Shown here: positions 32,182 to 40,819 of the stretch, piece after piece
Position numbering within the stretch: the stretch's first letter is position 1
Layout: every line of letters starts with the position of its first letter
Source: Prochlorococcus sp. AG-321-E21
GTDB taxonomy: Bacteria; Cyanobacteriota; Cyanobacteriia; PCC-6307; Cyanobiaceae
Assembly (NCBI GenBank): GCA_003283415.1
Contig: QBXH01000002.1
Span: 62,001-126,000 of the forward strand
Reading direction: 5' to 3'
Length of the DNA: 64,000 nt
Notes under the pieces: model-generated
What the model was told of the DNA's origin: nothing
Database searches by the model: none
Seen by the model: only the letters and a program-made list of their open reading frames with translations
Program-made: the position numbers and the translations under genes

Positions 32182-32975
32182 TGAATAATGATTATTGGTT
32201 TGAAGCAAAAAATATTAGTTCCTATAAAAATGAATATGAGGTTGTCAAGGATTTAGATTTAAAACTAAAATATAGAGAACATGTAATTTTTATTGGACCT
32301 AATGGTTCTGGAAAATCATCTTTAATCGAATTAATTAATAGGAATATTTATCCAGTTATAAAAAAGGATACTGTTTTTAAGATATTTAATAAAGAACTTA
32401 TTGATATTTGGGAACTTAGAAAAAAAATATCTACAGTAAATTACGATGTAAGAACAAGAATAAATGCAAAGTTAAAAGTAATTGATTTAATTATTAGTGG
32501 AATTTATGGAAAGTATTGCAAACATTACCATAAATCCGAAAAAGATATTGCTTTAGCAGAAAATCTTATAAGTAAAATGTTTATAAAAAAGTTAACTCAA
32601 AAATATTTTTCTCATTTATCTGAAGGAGAAAAACAAATTGTTCTAATAGCAAGAGCTTTAATTAAGAAACCAGAAATTCTAATCCTAGATGAGCCAATTG
32701 CTAATTTAGATTTAAGATCCAAATATTATGTACTAGATCAAATTAATGAATTAACAAATTTAAATACGAACATAATTTGCATAACTCATGATATCTCAAT
32801 GATTACTGAAATATATAATAGAGTCATAATGTTAAAAGACAGAGCGATAATTGTAGATGGTAAGCAAAGTGAAACTATAAATAGTAAAAATTTAAGTAAT
32901 TTATTTGATATTAATATCGATGTAATACAACAAAAAGGTTATTGGCATGTTTACAGAAAAACTAAAGAATTATAA
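32181..32975 (+). CDS. Stand-alone ABC transporter ATPase
   Basis: Walker A GPNGSGKSS, signature LSEGEKQIVLIARALI, Walker B ILILDEPIANLD; GTG start. Confidence 0.85.
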   Translation: MNNDYWFEAKNISSYKNEYEVVKDLDLKLKYREHVIFIGPNGSGKSSLIELINRNIYPVIKKDTVFKIFNKELIDIWELRKKISTVNYDVRTRINAKLKVIDLIISGIYGKYCKHYHKSEKDIALAENLISKMFIKKLTQKYFSHLSEGEKQIVLIARALIKKPEILILDEPIANLDLRSKYYVLDQINELTNLNTNIICITHDISMITEIYNRVIMLKDRAIIVDGKQSETINSKNLSNLFDINIDVIQQKGYWHVYRKTKEL

Positions 32976-33153
32976 GCAATAAAATAACCAATGCAATTGC
33001 AAAATAAATAATTTTTTTGTTTATTGTTGGATAAAATGACTTATTTCTAAATGAAGAGGATCCGCATTTAAAACAAACCATTTTACCTCCCAAGGATCTG
33101 TCTGAAACAACATCAGTACTGCCGCAATTTAAACATATTTTTTTAGAATTCAT
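32962..33153 (-). CDS. Small zinc-ribbon membrane protein
   Basis: CLNCGSTDVVSDRSLGGKMVCFKCGSSSF plus C-terminal TM; convergent overlap with the ABC ATPase. Confidence 0.65.
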   Translation of the reverse strand: MNSKKICLNCGSTDVVSDRSLGGKMVCFKCGSSSFRNKSFYPTINKKIIYFAIALVILLLIIL

Positions 33154-33310
33154 ATTTGATTTAAAATTAACTTCTCACCATTAAATTATATTGAATTAAA
33201 TAATGTAAAGAAAAAATTCAAAATAAGATTTGATAATGAGAATCTGTTGCAATAAGGAATTAATTGATACATAATTAAATTAAATTATTATTATTAATTA
33301 GAAATATATT

Positions 33311-33904
33311 ATGAATTTCCATAATTATGGGGAGTATTCATCAAAAACGGTGCGAATAATAACTGGTCAGTCAGTTCTTATAGATCCATCATCAAGACCA
33401 AGAGGTACTTGTCTTGAGGTTGAGAGTGGAATTGCAAGGGTATATTGCCCATGTGAAGAAACAGAGGGAATGACTCTTGCTTTCCTACAGTCAGGAGATC
33501 AATTAAGAACTGACCTATTATGCAGTGAAGGAGTTTGCGTAGAAGCTTTAACTGATTTATCTTTCCATAGTAATGTTAATATTTCCGAAAACTCTGGCTT
33601 TGATGCTGTTAATGAGTGGACACTACAACTCCTAAGAATTAGGCATCTTGGCAATGCAGAGCAAAGACTGCAAGCTCTATTTTCAATATTAGTGAACCGT
33701 CTTGGAAGAAGATGCGGTCAATGGTGTGAATTACCTTTTAGACTTACCCATGAAAGAATTGGAGAATTAATAGGTTCAACCCGAGTAACATCTACAAGGT
33801 TAATTTCTAAACTTCGCTCATCAGAGTTATTGATAGCTCCAATCGGTACTCAAACAGTAAGTGTCGCCCCTTCTTTTATTGAATCCTCTCCTCTTCATAA
33901 CTGA
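33311..33904 (+). CDS. CRP/FNR-family transcriptional regulator
   Basis: N-terminal cNMP-binding-like half and C-terminal HTH (RLTHERIGELIGSTRVTSTRLISKL). Confidence 0.85.
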   Translation: MNFHNYGEYSSKTVRIITGQSVLIDPSSRPRGTCLEVESGIARVYCPCEETEGMTLAFLQSGDQLRTDLLCSEGVCVEALTDLSFHSNVNISENSGFDAVNEWTLQLLRIRHLGNAEQRLQALFSILVNRLGRRCGQWCELPFRLTHERIGELIGSTRVTSTRLISKLRSSELLIAPIGTQTVSVAPSFIESSPLHN

Positions 33905-33906
33905 AT

Positions 33907-34197
33907 ATGTATAGATCCGAATCCATAATAAATAACTTATTAATAGAAGTTAATTCAATAGGTAATAGGACAACGTGTATCAAGCAAGCTTATCGCAACA
34001 CTTCACATTTTGGCTTGAGAGAGAGGTTATTTAATGAGAATAAAATTATCTCCCAAAGATTAGAAGAGATACATTCAATAGCAAAAATATTGAAAAGTAG
34101 AACGGTTGAAAAAATAAGTTTTTCTAGTTTACTATTAGAACAATGCGAGAGAATTATTTTTCAAACAAGAAAAGAAACGAATTTATTTTTTCTGTAA
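33907..34197 (+). CDS. Hypothetical protein
   Basis: 96-aa ORF downstream of the CRP-family gene. Confidence 0.6.
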   Translation: MYRSESIINNLLIEVNSIGNRTTCIKQAYRNTSHFGLRERLFNENKIISQRLEEIHSIAKILKSRTVEKISFSSLLLEQCERIIFQTRKETNLFFL

Positions 34198-34737
34198 ATC
34201 ACTATCAATCAATAATAATGCTGAGGGCTGTTTATCAGCAAATTTAACTTTTCCTAATATATGAGCAAATTCATCTTCAGATTTTGTTTGAGCATCAATG
34301 ATTGGATCTAAGAAAACATTTGTTCTTGTATCTGATGTTCTCTCTGCAATTGAATAGAGCTGTTGCAATGATGAAGTTAAATCGGTTTCCATATTAAATG
34401 AATAAGTTATTATATCTTCGATGGAATCCCAAGTCTGAATGGGTACAAATAAATCTTTCAATTTTACAGTTTGTCCACGAGCTATAAAATAATTTGCAAA
34501 CTTGTAGGCGTGTTCCATTTCTCCTTGAGATTCATTTAAGAAATAGGAAGCAAAACCGTTTAAATCTCTTTCTTGAAACCATAAATGAATAGAAAAATAT
34601 TGAACATTTGCTATTCTTTCCATAGTTAGATGTTCATAGAAGAAATCCAATAAGCCAGCGTCCATTGGTTGAGCAACAGCTCTTCCAGAAGGACCCAAAT
34701 TAATTAATTTGTTTTCTTTTAAAATTTCCTCTTTCAT
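34183..34737 (-). CDS. Ferritin
   Basis: LLDFFYEHLTMERIANVQYFSIHLWFQERDLNGFASYFLNESQGEMEHAYKFANYFIARGQ; ferritin helix and metal-ligand pattern. Confidence 0.9.
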   Translation of the reverse strand: MKEEILKENKLINLGPSGRAVAQPMDAGLLDFFYEHLTMERIANVQYFSIHLWFQERDLNGFASYFLNESQGEMEHAYKFANYFIARGQTVKLKDLFVPIQTWDSIEDIITYSFNMETDLTSSLQQLYSIAERTSDTRTNVFLDPIIDAQTKSEDEFAHILGKVKFADKQPSALLLIDSDLQKK

Positions 34738-34853
34738 TGCCTTTTTAGATTAATTAATCAAATAATACAGCATTTTGTATAAATTGGTAGTAATAAGAGG
34801 ACTAGAAATATACAAGTTAATATGATAATGAATATCAATAGCAATATTAATAA

Positions 34854-34976
34854 ATGAACCTTGAAAAAGATTATTCAGAAATGTTATTCATTAATAAATT
34901 ATATGTAAACAAAAAAAAGAAATGTAAAAAGAAAAAATGTTCAAACTGGAAAGGAGGTAAGTGTAATTGCTTGTAA
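34854..34976 (+). CDS. Candidate 40-aa Lys/Cys-rich peptide (not in ORF track)
   Basis: MNLEKDYSEMLFINKLYVNKKKKCKKKKCSNWKGGKCNCL in the gap between ferritin and futC-like. Confidence 0.45.
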   Translation: MNLEKDYSEMLFINKLYVNKKKKCKKKKCSNWKGGKCNCL

Positions 34977-34983
34977 AAATTAC

Positions 34984-36039
34984 TTATAAAAATATCTTAT
35001 GTGCACCTGGATATACAAAACAAAAACTATTTTTATATATACTTAAAAAACAATTATCACCAACATTAAAATTATCATTAGTTTTGGTTCTAACCCTTAG
35101 TGTTTCACCTTTAAGAGTTACTTTATAGATAAAATATTCTCCCAGAAATTCTTTTGCTACTATTTTTGCGTTACCATCTACAGATAATTTAATAGAAATA
35201 AATTTAGGAGAAATAGAAATAAATTTAATATTTTTATTATCAAATAAAGAAGTATTAAATTTACCTAAACAACATGAGAAAGTACTTGAAATTTTTGTGA
35301 GTTTAAGAATATTATTGCCAAGAATAAAACTACTTACAAAAATTGTTTTTGGATTTTCTAAAAGTTTCATAGGTGTATCAATTTGATGTATTTTCCCTTC
35401 ATTCATTACTGCAACCTTATTGCAAATAGACATTGCTTCTTCAGGATCATGAGTGACCATTAATCCACTCGCATTGCAATTTCTAAGAATATTTGGAAGT
35501 TCACTTCTCAATTTTAATTTTACATGCATATCAAGACTACAAAATGGTTCATCTAATAATATAAAATTAGATCCTGGTGCTAAAGCTCGTGCAATAGCAA
35601 GTCTTTGTTTTTGTCCTCCTGATAGTTCATGTGGATATCTATTTATTAATTTATCTAGGCCAACAATATTTATTAAAAAATTAATTCTAGATTTATTTTT
35701 TTTATCTTTCAAACCAAACATTGCATTTTCTAAAACAGATAAGTGAGGGAAAAGAGCATAATCTTGAAAAACCATTCCAATATTTCTTTTTTCAGGAGTA
35801 AGTATTTTTAGTTTGTTAGAAATTTCGCTATTATTTAGCGTAATTTTCCCTTCAGAAGGGTATTCAAATCCTGCTATCAATCTTAAAAGAGTAGTTTTAC
35901 CGCAACCAGAAGGTCCGAGAAGGCCTAATAATTCCCCTTTTTCTATTTTCAAATTTATTGAATTTAGTATCCAATTTGAAGAATCTTGTTTATCATATTT
36001 ATGATATAGATCATCAATTATTAAGGCCTCTTTTTCCAC
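34984..36039 (-). CDS. Iron(III) ABC transporter ATPase, FutC-like
   Basis: Walker A GPSGCGKTT, LSGGQKQRLAIARAL, FILLDEPFCSLD, C-terminal TOBE-like region. Confidence 0.85.
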   Translation of the reverse strand: MEKEALIIDDLYHKYDKQDSSNWILNSINLKIEKGELLGLLGPSGCGKTTLLRLIAGFEYPSEGKITLNNSEISNKLKILTPEKRNIGMVFQDYALFPHLSVLENAMFGLKDKKNKSRINFLINIVGLDKLINRYPHELSGGQKQRLAIARALAPGSNFILLDEPFCSLDMHVKLKLRSELPNILRNCNASGLMVTHDPEEAMSICNKVAVMNEGKIHQIDTPMKLLENPKTIFVSSFILGNNILKLTKISSTFSCCLGKFNTSLFDNKNIKFISISPKFISIKLSVDGNAKIVAKEFLGEYFIYKVTLKGETLRVRTKTNDNFNVGDNCFLSIYKNSFCFVYPGAHKIFL

Positions 36040-36136
36040 TATTTAATTAGGTCTTTTGACTATTAAAATTAGCAGAAAGAATTCAAGTAATATAACGTTT
36101 GTATAAATTTATACTTCTGTTTATGGAGCTAATTAA

Positions 36137-36790
36137 ATGAAAAAGAGTGAAAGAGTGGAAATTATACTAAAAGACCTTAAAAGACTATATCCATCTCCTC
36201 CTATTCCCCTTAATCATAAAAATGCTTTTACACTACTTGTCGCAGTAGTATTAAGTGCGCAATCAACAGATAAAAAAGTAAATGAATTAACCAGGGATTT
36301 ATTTAAAGTAGCAGATACTCCAATAAAAATGGTGCAACTTGGCATTCCGAGGATTTATGAGTATATAAAACAGTTAGGTCTATCAAATCAAAAATCAAAA
36401 AATATTTATAACCTATCAAAATTAATAATAGAAAAATTTCAAAATCAAGTACCTAACACTTTTGAGGAGCTTGAATCACTTCCAGGAGTTGGTCATAAAA
36501 CAGCTTCAGTTGTAATGTCACAAGTATTTGATATTCCTTCATTCCCTGTTGATACACACATACATCGATTATCCCAAAGATGGGGACTAACAAATGGTGA
36601 TAACGTGAAGCAAACAGAAAAAGATCTTAAAAAATTATTCCCAATTTCTGAGTGGAATACTTTACATTTGCAAATAATCTTCTACGGAAGAGAATATTGT
36701 ACGGCAAGAGGTTGCGATGGAACAAAATGTTTAATGTGCAAAACGCTATATCCTGAGAGAAAAAAGAAATTTATATGTAAAAAGCCCTAA
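36137..36790 (+). CDS. nth: Endonuclease III
   Basis: LPGVGHKTASVVMSQ, VDTHIHRLSQRWGL and C-terminal 4Fe-4S Cys cluster. Confidence 0.93.
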   Translation: MKKSERVEIILKDLKRLYPSPPIPLNHKNAFTLLVAVVLSAQSTDKKVNELTRDLFKVADTPIKMVQLGIPRIYEYIKQLGLSNQKSKNIYNLSKLIIEKFQNQVPNTFEELESLPGVGHKTASVVMSQVFDIPSFPVDTHIHRLSQRWGLTNGDNVKQTEKDLKKLFPISEWNTLHLQIIFYGREYCTARGCDGTKCLMCKTLYPERKKKFICKKP

Positions 36791-36821
36791 GAACTACTTA
36801 TAATAATTATTAAAAAAAATC

Positions 36822-37481
36822 ATGAAAATAGCGGTTACTGGAGCCTCAGGCAAAACAGGATACAGAATAGTTGAAGAAGCAGTAAAAAAAGGATTTAAAG
36901 TTAAACAACTTGTTAGAAAAGATTCAGAGGTCAAAGAATTTTCAAAAAATACAGAGACATTAAGAATTTCATTGGATAATAATGATGTTTTAGATAAAGC
37001 TTTAAAAAACGTGGATGCGCTTATAATTGCTACAGGGGCAAGAGCTTCTTTAGATTTAACTGGGCCAGCGAAAGTTGATGCTCTTGGTGTCTACAGACAA
37101 TTACAGAGTTGCAAAAGAGTAGGAATAAAAAGAGTAATATTAGTTAGCTCTTTATGTACAGGGAAATTGTTACACCCATTAAACTTATTTGGATTAATAC
37201 TTATTTGGAAAAAAATAGGGGAAAATTTTCTTAGGAATCCAAGTTTTGAATGGACGATAATTAGGCCTGGAGGATTAAAAGAGAGTGAAACAATAGAATC
37301 TGAAAATATCAACTATACAAAAGAAGATACACAGATAAAAGGTTCTATTCCAAGGAGACTGGTTGCAAGATGTTGTATAGATTCTCTAAGTAACAAACAA
37401 TCTTTTAATAAAATAATTGAAGTAACAAGCTCCAGTGAGAATAAAAAAATATCCTTTAAAAAAGCTATGCAAATTATTTAA
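36822..37481 (+). CDS. NAD(P)-binding SDR/NmrA-like protein
   Basis: VTGASGKTGYRIVEEAVKKGF Rossmann motif. Confidence 0.85.
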   Translation: MKIAVTGASGKTGYRIVEEAVKKGFKVKQLVRKDSEVKEFSKNTETLRISLDNNDVLDKALKNVDALIIATGARASLDLTGPAKVDALGVYRQLQSCKRVGIKRVILVSSLCTGKLLHPLNLFGLILIWKKIGENFLRNPSFEWTIIRPGGLKESETIESENINYTKEDTQIKGSIPRRLVARCCIDSLSNKQSFNKIIEVTSSSENKKISFKKAMQII

Positions 37482-37505
37482 AAGATGCAAAAATAAATAA
37501 AAACC

Positions 37506-37694
37506 ATGAAAATAAGTCCAAAGATTGACGCATTACAATTGATGCTTACTGACTTAAGAACAAGAAATGAGCCTATCAGGCATAAAGCAGCATTCAAAGG
37601 ATGTCAACCAGAATTTCAATTTCTGGTTTCTAGATTAATTAAACAATTAGAGGATGAATTGAATGCTGAAAAAATTATTAATCGAGATAATTAA
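37506..37694 (+). CDS. Small conserved hypothetical
   Basis: 62-aa ORF MKISPKIDALQLMLTDLRTRNEPIRHKAAFKGCQPEFQFLVSRLIKQLEDEL. Confidence 0.6.
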   Translation: MKISPKIDALQLMLTDLRTRNEPIRHKAAFKGCQPEFQFLVSRLIKQLEDELNAEKIINRDN

Positions 37695-37704
37695 GCTAAA
37701 TTTT

Positions 37705-37945
37705 TTATTTAAAGGAATTCAAGTAATCAAACTTAGCTTCTTTCGAAAGTTCATCATATCCTCCAAAAAAGATATCATCTAAAAATATTTGTGGAAAAGA
37801 ATCATGATTACTTAAGGATTTAACTTTTTTAAATTCTTAATCATTTTCAATTAAAATTGTTTTATAAAAAATAGATAATGAATCAAGCAACCTGATACTT
37901 CTTTTTGACCAAGGACAATTTTTTTAAATATAAACTTTTACTCAT
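37705..37945 (-). pseudogene. Decayed glutaredoxin
   Basis: Conceptual MSKSLYLK[fs]NCPWSKRSIRLLDSLSIFYKTILIEND*EFKKVKSLSNHDSFPQIFLDDIFFGGYDELSKEAKFDYLNSFK; one extra A in a 7-A tract and one in-frame TAA. Confidence 0.8.
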
Positions 37946-37954
37946 GATTGACTA

Positions 37955-38317
37955 TTAATTCAATTTTGTTGTGAGATATCTATAGTTAAATTTTACAAAA
38001 GAAAATAATAAGATATCGGTTCCTTTTTTAACAATCTAACCCTCTTCTAAATGTCCATCAGAAACAATACATCCCTTATCAGCAAAACATAAATGAAGAT
38101 GAACATCACCATTATTGAAATTTCCGTTAAGGGAAATTATTTCTAAGTTCTCTTCAAATTTACTAATATTCTGGTTACCAGGGCACTGAATACAAGCTTT
38201 ACTAAGATTGCCAACTAGGCCTGAAACATTACCATATAAATTATTTGAAAGAGAAAACTCCCTAATAAAAACAATTAAATCAGAATCTGGAAATAGCTTT
38301 AAGCTATGAGGCTACAT
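37955..38317 (-). pseudogene. Decayed DUF296/PPC-domain protein with two in-frame TAGs
   Basis: M*PHSLKLFPDSDLIVFIREFSLSNNLYGNVSGLVGNLSKACIQCPGNQNISKFEENLEIISLNGNFNNGDVHLHLCFADKGCIVSDGHLEEG*IVKKGTDILLFSFVKFNYRYLTTKLN; TAGs at 38312-38314 and 38036-38038. Confidence 0.8.
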
Positions 38318-38435
38318 TTCAATATCTATAATATTTTATAAATATAAAATATAATGATTCTTAAATAAAAGAAATTTTATGTTCTTTAGAATTTTGTTAC
38401 AAGTAAAAACAAATTAAAAGCCTAAAATAAAATTT

Positions 38436-38987
38436 ATGTATAAAGATAATTTGTTAAACAAAAATATTAAAAAGTTAATAGCGAATATTCCAAATATTTT
38501 GACAATATCTAGATTAACTCTAACATTTCCACTAATAATATCTTTAGAAGTAAACAAACCAAACTTTGTTTTTACTTTAATTATTATCGGAGGAATAACT
38601 GATTATTTTGATGGATATTTTGCAAGAAAACTAAATCTTAAAACAAGCTTTGGGGCTATTATTGACCCATTAACAGACAAAATATTTTTGTTAATCCCTT
38701 TCTTGTGGCTATGTAAAATGGAAATAATTCCTTTTTGGTCGTTAGCAATAATATTATTCAGAGAATTAATAATATCTGCTTTAAGAACTACGATAAAAGA
38801 TGGATTACCTGCATCTAAACTAGGGAAATATAAAACCTTCTTTTTTTTTATTGCATTAGTTATTTTTTTTCAACCATTTTCAAAAGATTTATTATCTAGT
38901 TTAGGAATAACATTTTATTGGGTAGGTTTTATTTTGACACTAATAACTTTTATAGATTATTTAAGAGTTAAAAAGAACACTATCTGA
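38436..38987 (+). CDS. pgsA: CDP-diacylglycerol-glycerol-3-phosphate 3-phosphatidyltransferase
   Basis: GGITDYFDGYFARKLNLKTSFGAIIDPLTDK = CDP-alcohol phosphotransferase motif. Confidence 0.93.
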   Translation: MYKDNLLNKNIKKLIANIPNILTISRLTLTFPLIISLEVNKPNFVFTLIIIGGITDYFDGYFARKLNLKTSFGAIIDPLTDKIFLLIPFLWLCKMEIIPFWSLAIILFRELIISALRTTIKDGLPASKLGKYKTFFFFIALVIFFQPFSKDLLSSLGITFYWVGFILTLITFIDYLRVKKNTI

Positions 38988-39881
38988 ATTTCTATCAAAT
39001 TCATTATCTTTTTTTAATTGATAATCATTGATAAAACTATCTCTCAAACCACTAAGCAAATCAAATTTTGGTACCCAATTTAAATGATTTTTAATTTTTG
39101 AAATATCAGTTTGATAGTGATTTAATCTAATTGGAAATCCCTTTCTTGATTTAGAGTCTAATTTTTGAAAATCGAATTTAATTAAAGAAATCTCATTTTT
39201 ATTTAAACCACAAACCTCTGCACACATATAGATTAAACCTTTAATAGTTACCCCTTTATCACCGGAACAATTATAGATATTATTTTTAGATTTTTCAAAA
39301 TCAAAAGACTTAATCATTGCATCAGTTAAATCAGAGACGTGTCCTAACTGAGTAATCAAAGAACCATCAGCGGGAATTGGGATCGTTTTATTATGTAATA
39401 GTCTTTCAAAAAACCAATTTTCAATTTTATTATAATTTCCAGGCCCATATATATAAGTAGGTCTAAAACTTGTAAAAGGTATTTTTTGATCCAGTAACCA
39501 ATTCTCAGTTTCAAACTTTCCTTTGTGTCTACTATTAGGGTCAAGAGGAGAATTCTCTGATAAAGGTAATTCATAGTTTTCTTTATAGACTCCAGCTGAA
39601 CTAACATAAATATATCGATGGAAAGAATCATCTAAATTCTCGATAAGAAGTTTAGTTTGATCTACTTCGCGACCAGAAATATCGTAAATTACATCATATT
39701 TTTTATTTTTAAGTTTAAGGATACTTTCTATATCATTTCTATCACCTTTTATTAAATTTGTATTCTCAGGATTAGATTTATTACCCCTAGTAAAGATATC
39801 AATATCAAAATCATTATTAAGTAATTTACTAACCAAAGACTTGCCAACAAATCTTGTTCCACCCATTACTAGAATTTTCAT
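38961..39881 (-). CDS. NAD-dependent epimerase/CSP41-like protein
   Basis: MKILVMGGTRFVGKSLV Rossmann motif; TSFRPTYIYGPGNYNKIE. Confidence 0.82.
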   Translation of the reverse strand: MKILVMGGTRFVGKSLVSKLLNNDFDIDIFTRGNKSNPENTNLIKGDRNDIESILKLKNKKYDVIYDISGREVDQTKLLIENLDDSFHRYIYVSSAGVYKENYELPLSENSPLDPNSRHKGKFETENWLLDQKIPFTSFRPTYIYGPGNYNKIENWFFERLLHNKTIPIPADGSLITQLGHVSDLTDAMIKSFDFEKSKNNIYNCSGDKGVTIKGLIYMCAEVCGLNKNEISLIKFDFQKLDSKSRKGFPIRLNHYQTDISKIKNHLNWVPKFDLLSGLRDSFINDYQLKKDNEFDRNSDSVLFNS

Positions 39882-39972
39882 ATTCCAAAAGTATTAAACA
39901 AAAGTAGTAACTAAGTTAGAACTACATAATGAATAGTACTACTATGAAGTAATTAATGAAAAGGAAGAATCC

Positions 39973-40740
39973 ATGAAACTTATCCCAGCAATAGATTTGA
40001 TGAATGGTAAATGCGTAAGACTTTTTCAGGGTGACTTTAACAAGAGAAAAGATTTCGCGAGAGAACCTTATGAGCAAGCTAAATATTGGGAAAAAGAAGG
40101 TGCAAAATGTATTCATATTGTTGATTTAGATGCCGCTAAAAGTGGTATTCCAAAAAATGATGAATCAATTAAAAAGATTGCAAAAACAGTTAATATCCCG
40201 ATACAAATTGGAGGTGGTATAAGATCACTTGAAAGGATTGAACAATTATTTTCTTACGGTGTAGATAAGGTAATAATGGGAACCTCAGCTATTGAAAATA
40301 AAGAACTAGTTAAAGATTTATCAAACAAATTCCCAAGAAGAATAATTATAGGAATTGATGCAAAAGATGCGAAAGTAAGCACAAGAGGATGGCTAGAACA
40401 ATCGGATGTATTAGCCACAGATTTAGTAAAGGAGTTTTCATATTTAAAAATTGCCAGTTTTGTTGTCACGGACATCAATACTGATGGAACTTTGGAAGGT
40501 ACAAATGAGGGTTTTATAAAACAGATTCTTGAAATTACTGATATTCCTGTCATTGCATCAGGAGGTATAGGTTCGATATCTGATTTATTATCATTAACCA
40601 AATTCGAACATTCTGGACTGAATGGAGTAATAGTAGGGAAGGCACTTTATGAAAATAAATTTAAGATCAGTGAAGCTAACAACATTCTTTCTACAAATCG
40701 AATAAACGATATCCCAATAAATAAAGACTATTTCGCTTAA
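39973..40740 (+). CDS. hisA: Phosphoribosylformimino-AICAR ribotide isomerase
   Basis: MKLIPAIDLMNGKCVRLFQGDF, QIGGGIRSLE, ASGGIGSISDL motifs. Confidence 0.95.
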   Translation: MKLIPAIDLMNGKCVRLFQGDFNKRKDFAREPYEQAKYWEKEGAKCIHIVDLDAAKSGIPKNDESIKKIAKTVNIPIQIGGGIRSLERIEQLFSYGVDKVIMGTSAIENKELVKDLSNKFPRRIIIGIDAKDAKVSTRGWLEQSDVLATDLVKEFSYLKIASFVVTDINTDGTLEGTNEGFIKQILEITDIPVIASGGIGSISDLLSLTKFEHSGLNGVIVGKALYENKFKISEANNILSTNRINDIPINKDYFA

Positions 40741-40819
40741 AAGCTCAAAATATATTTATATAGTACTGGTTTTTACCAGATTTATTAGTTAATTTTATAT
40801 AAGAGGGAAACTTTAAGCA

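Noticed and set aside
35453-36004. Two plus-strand ORFs inside the futC-like gene
   Set aside because: Antisense shadows of conserved ATPase motifs.
39922-40116. Minus-strand ORF overlapping hisA start
   Set aside because: Antisense to the conserved hisA N-terminus.
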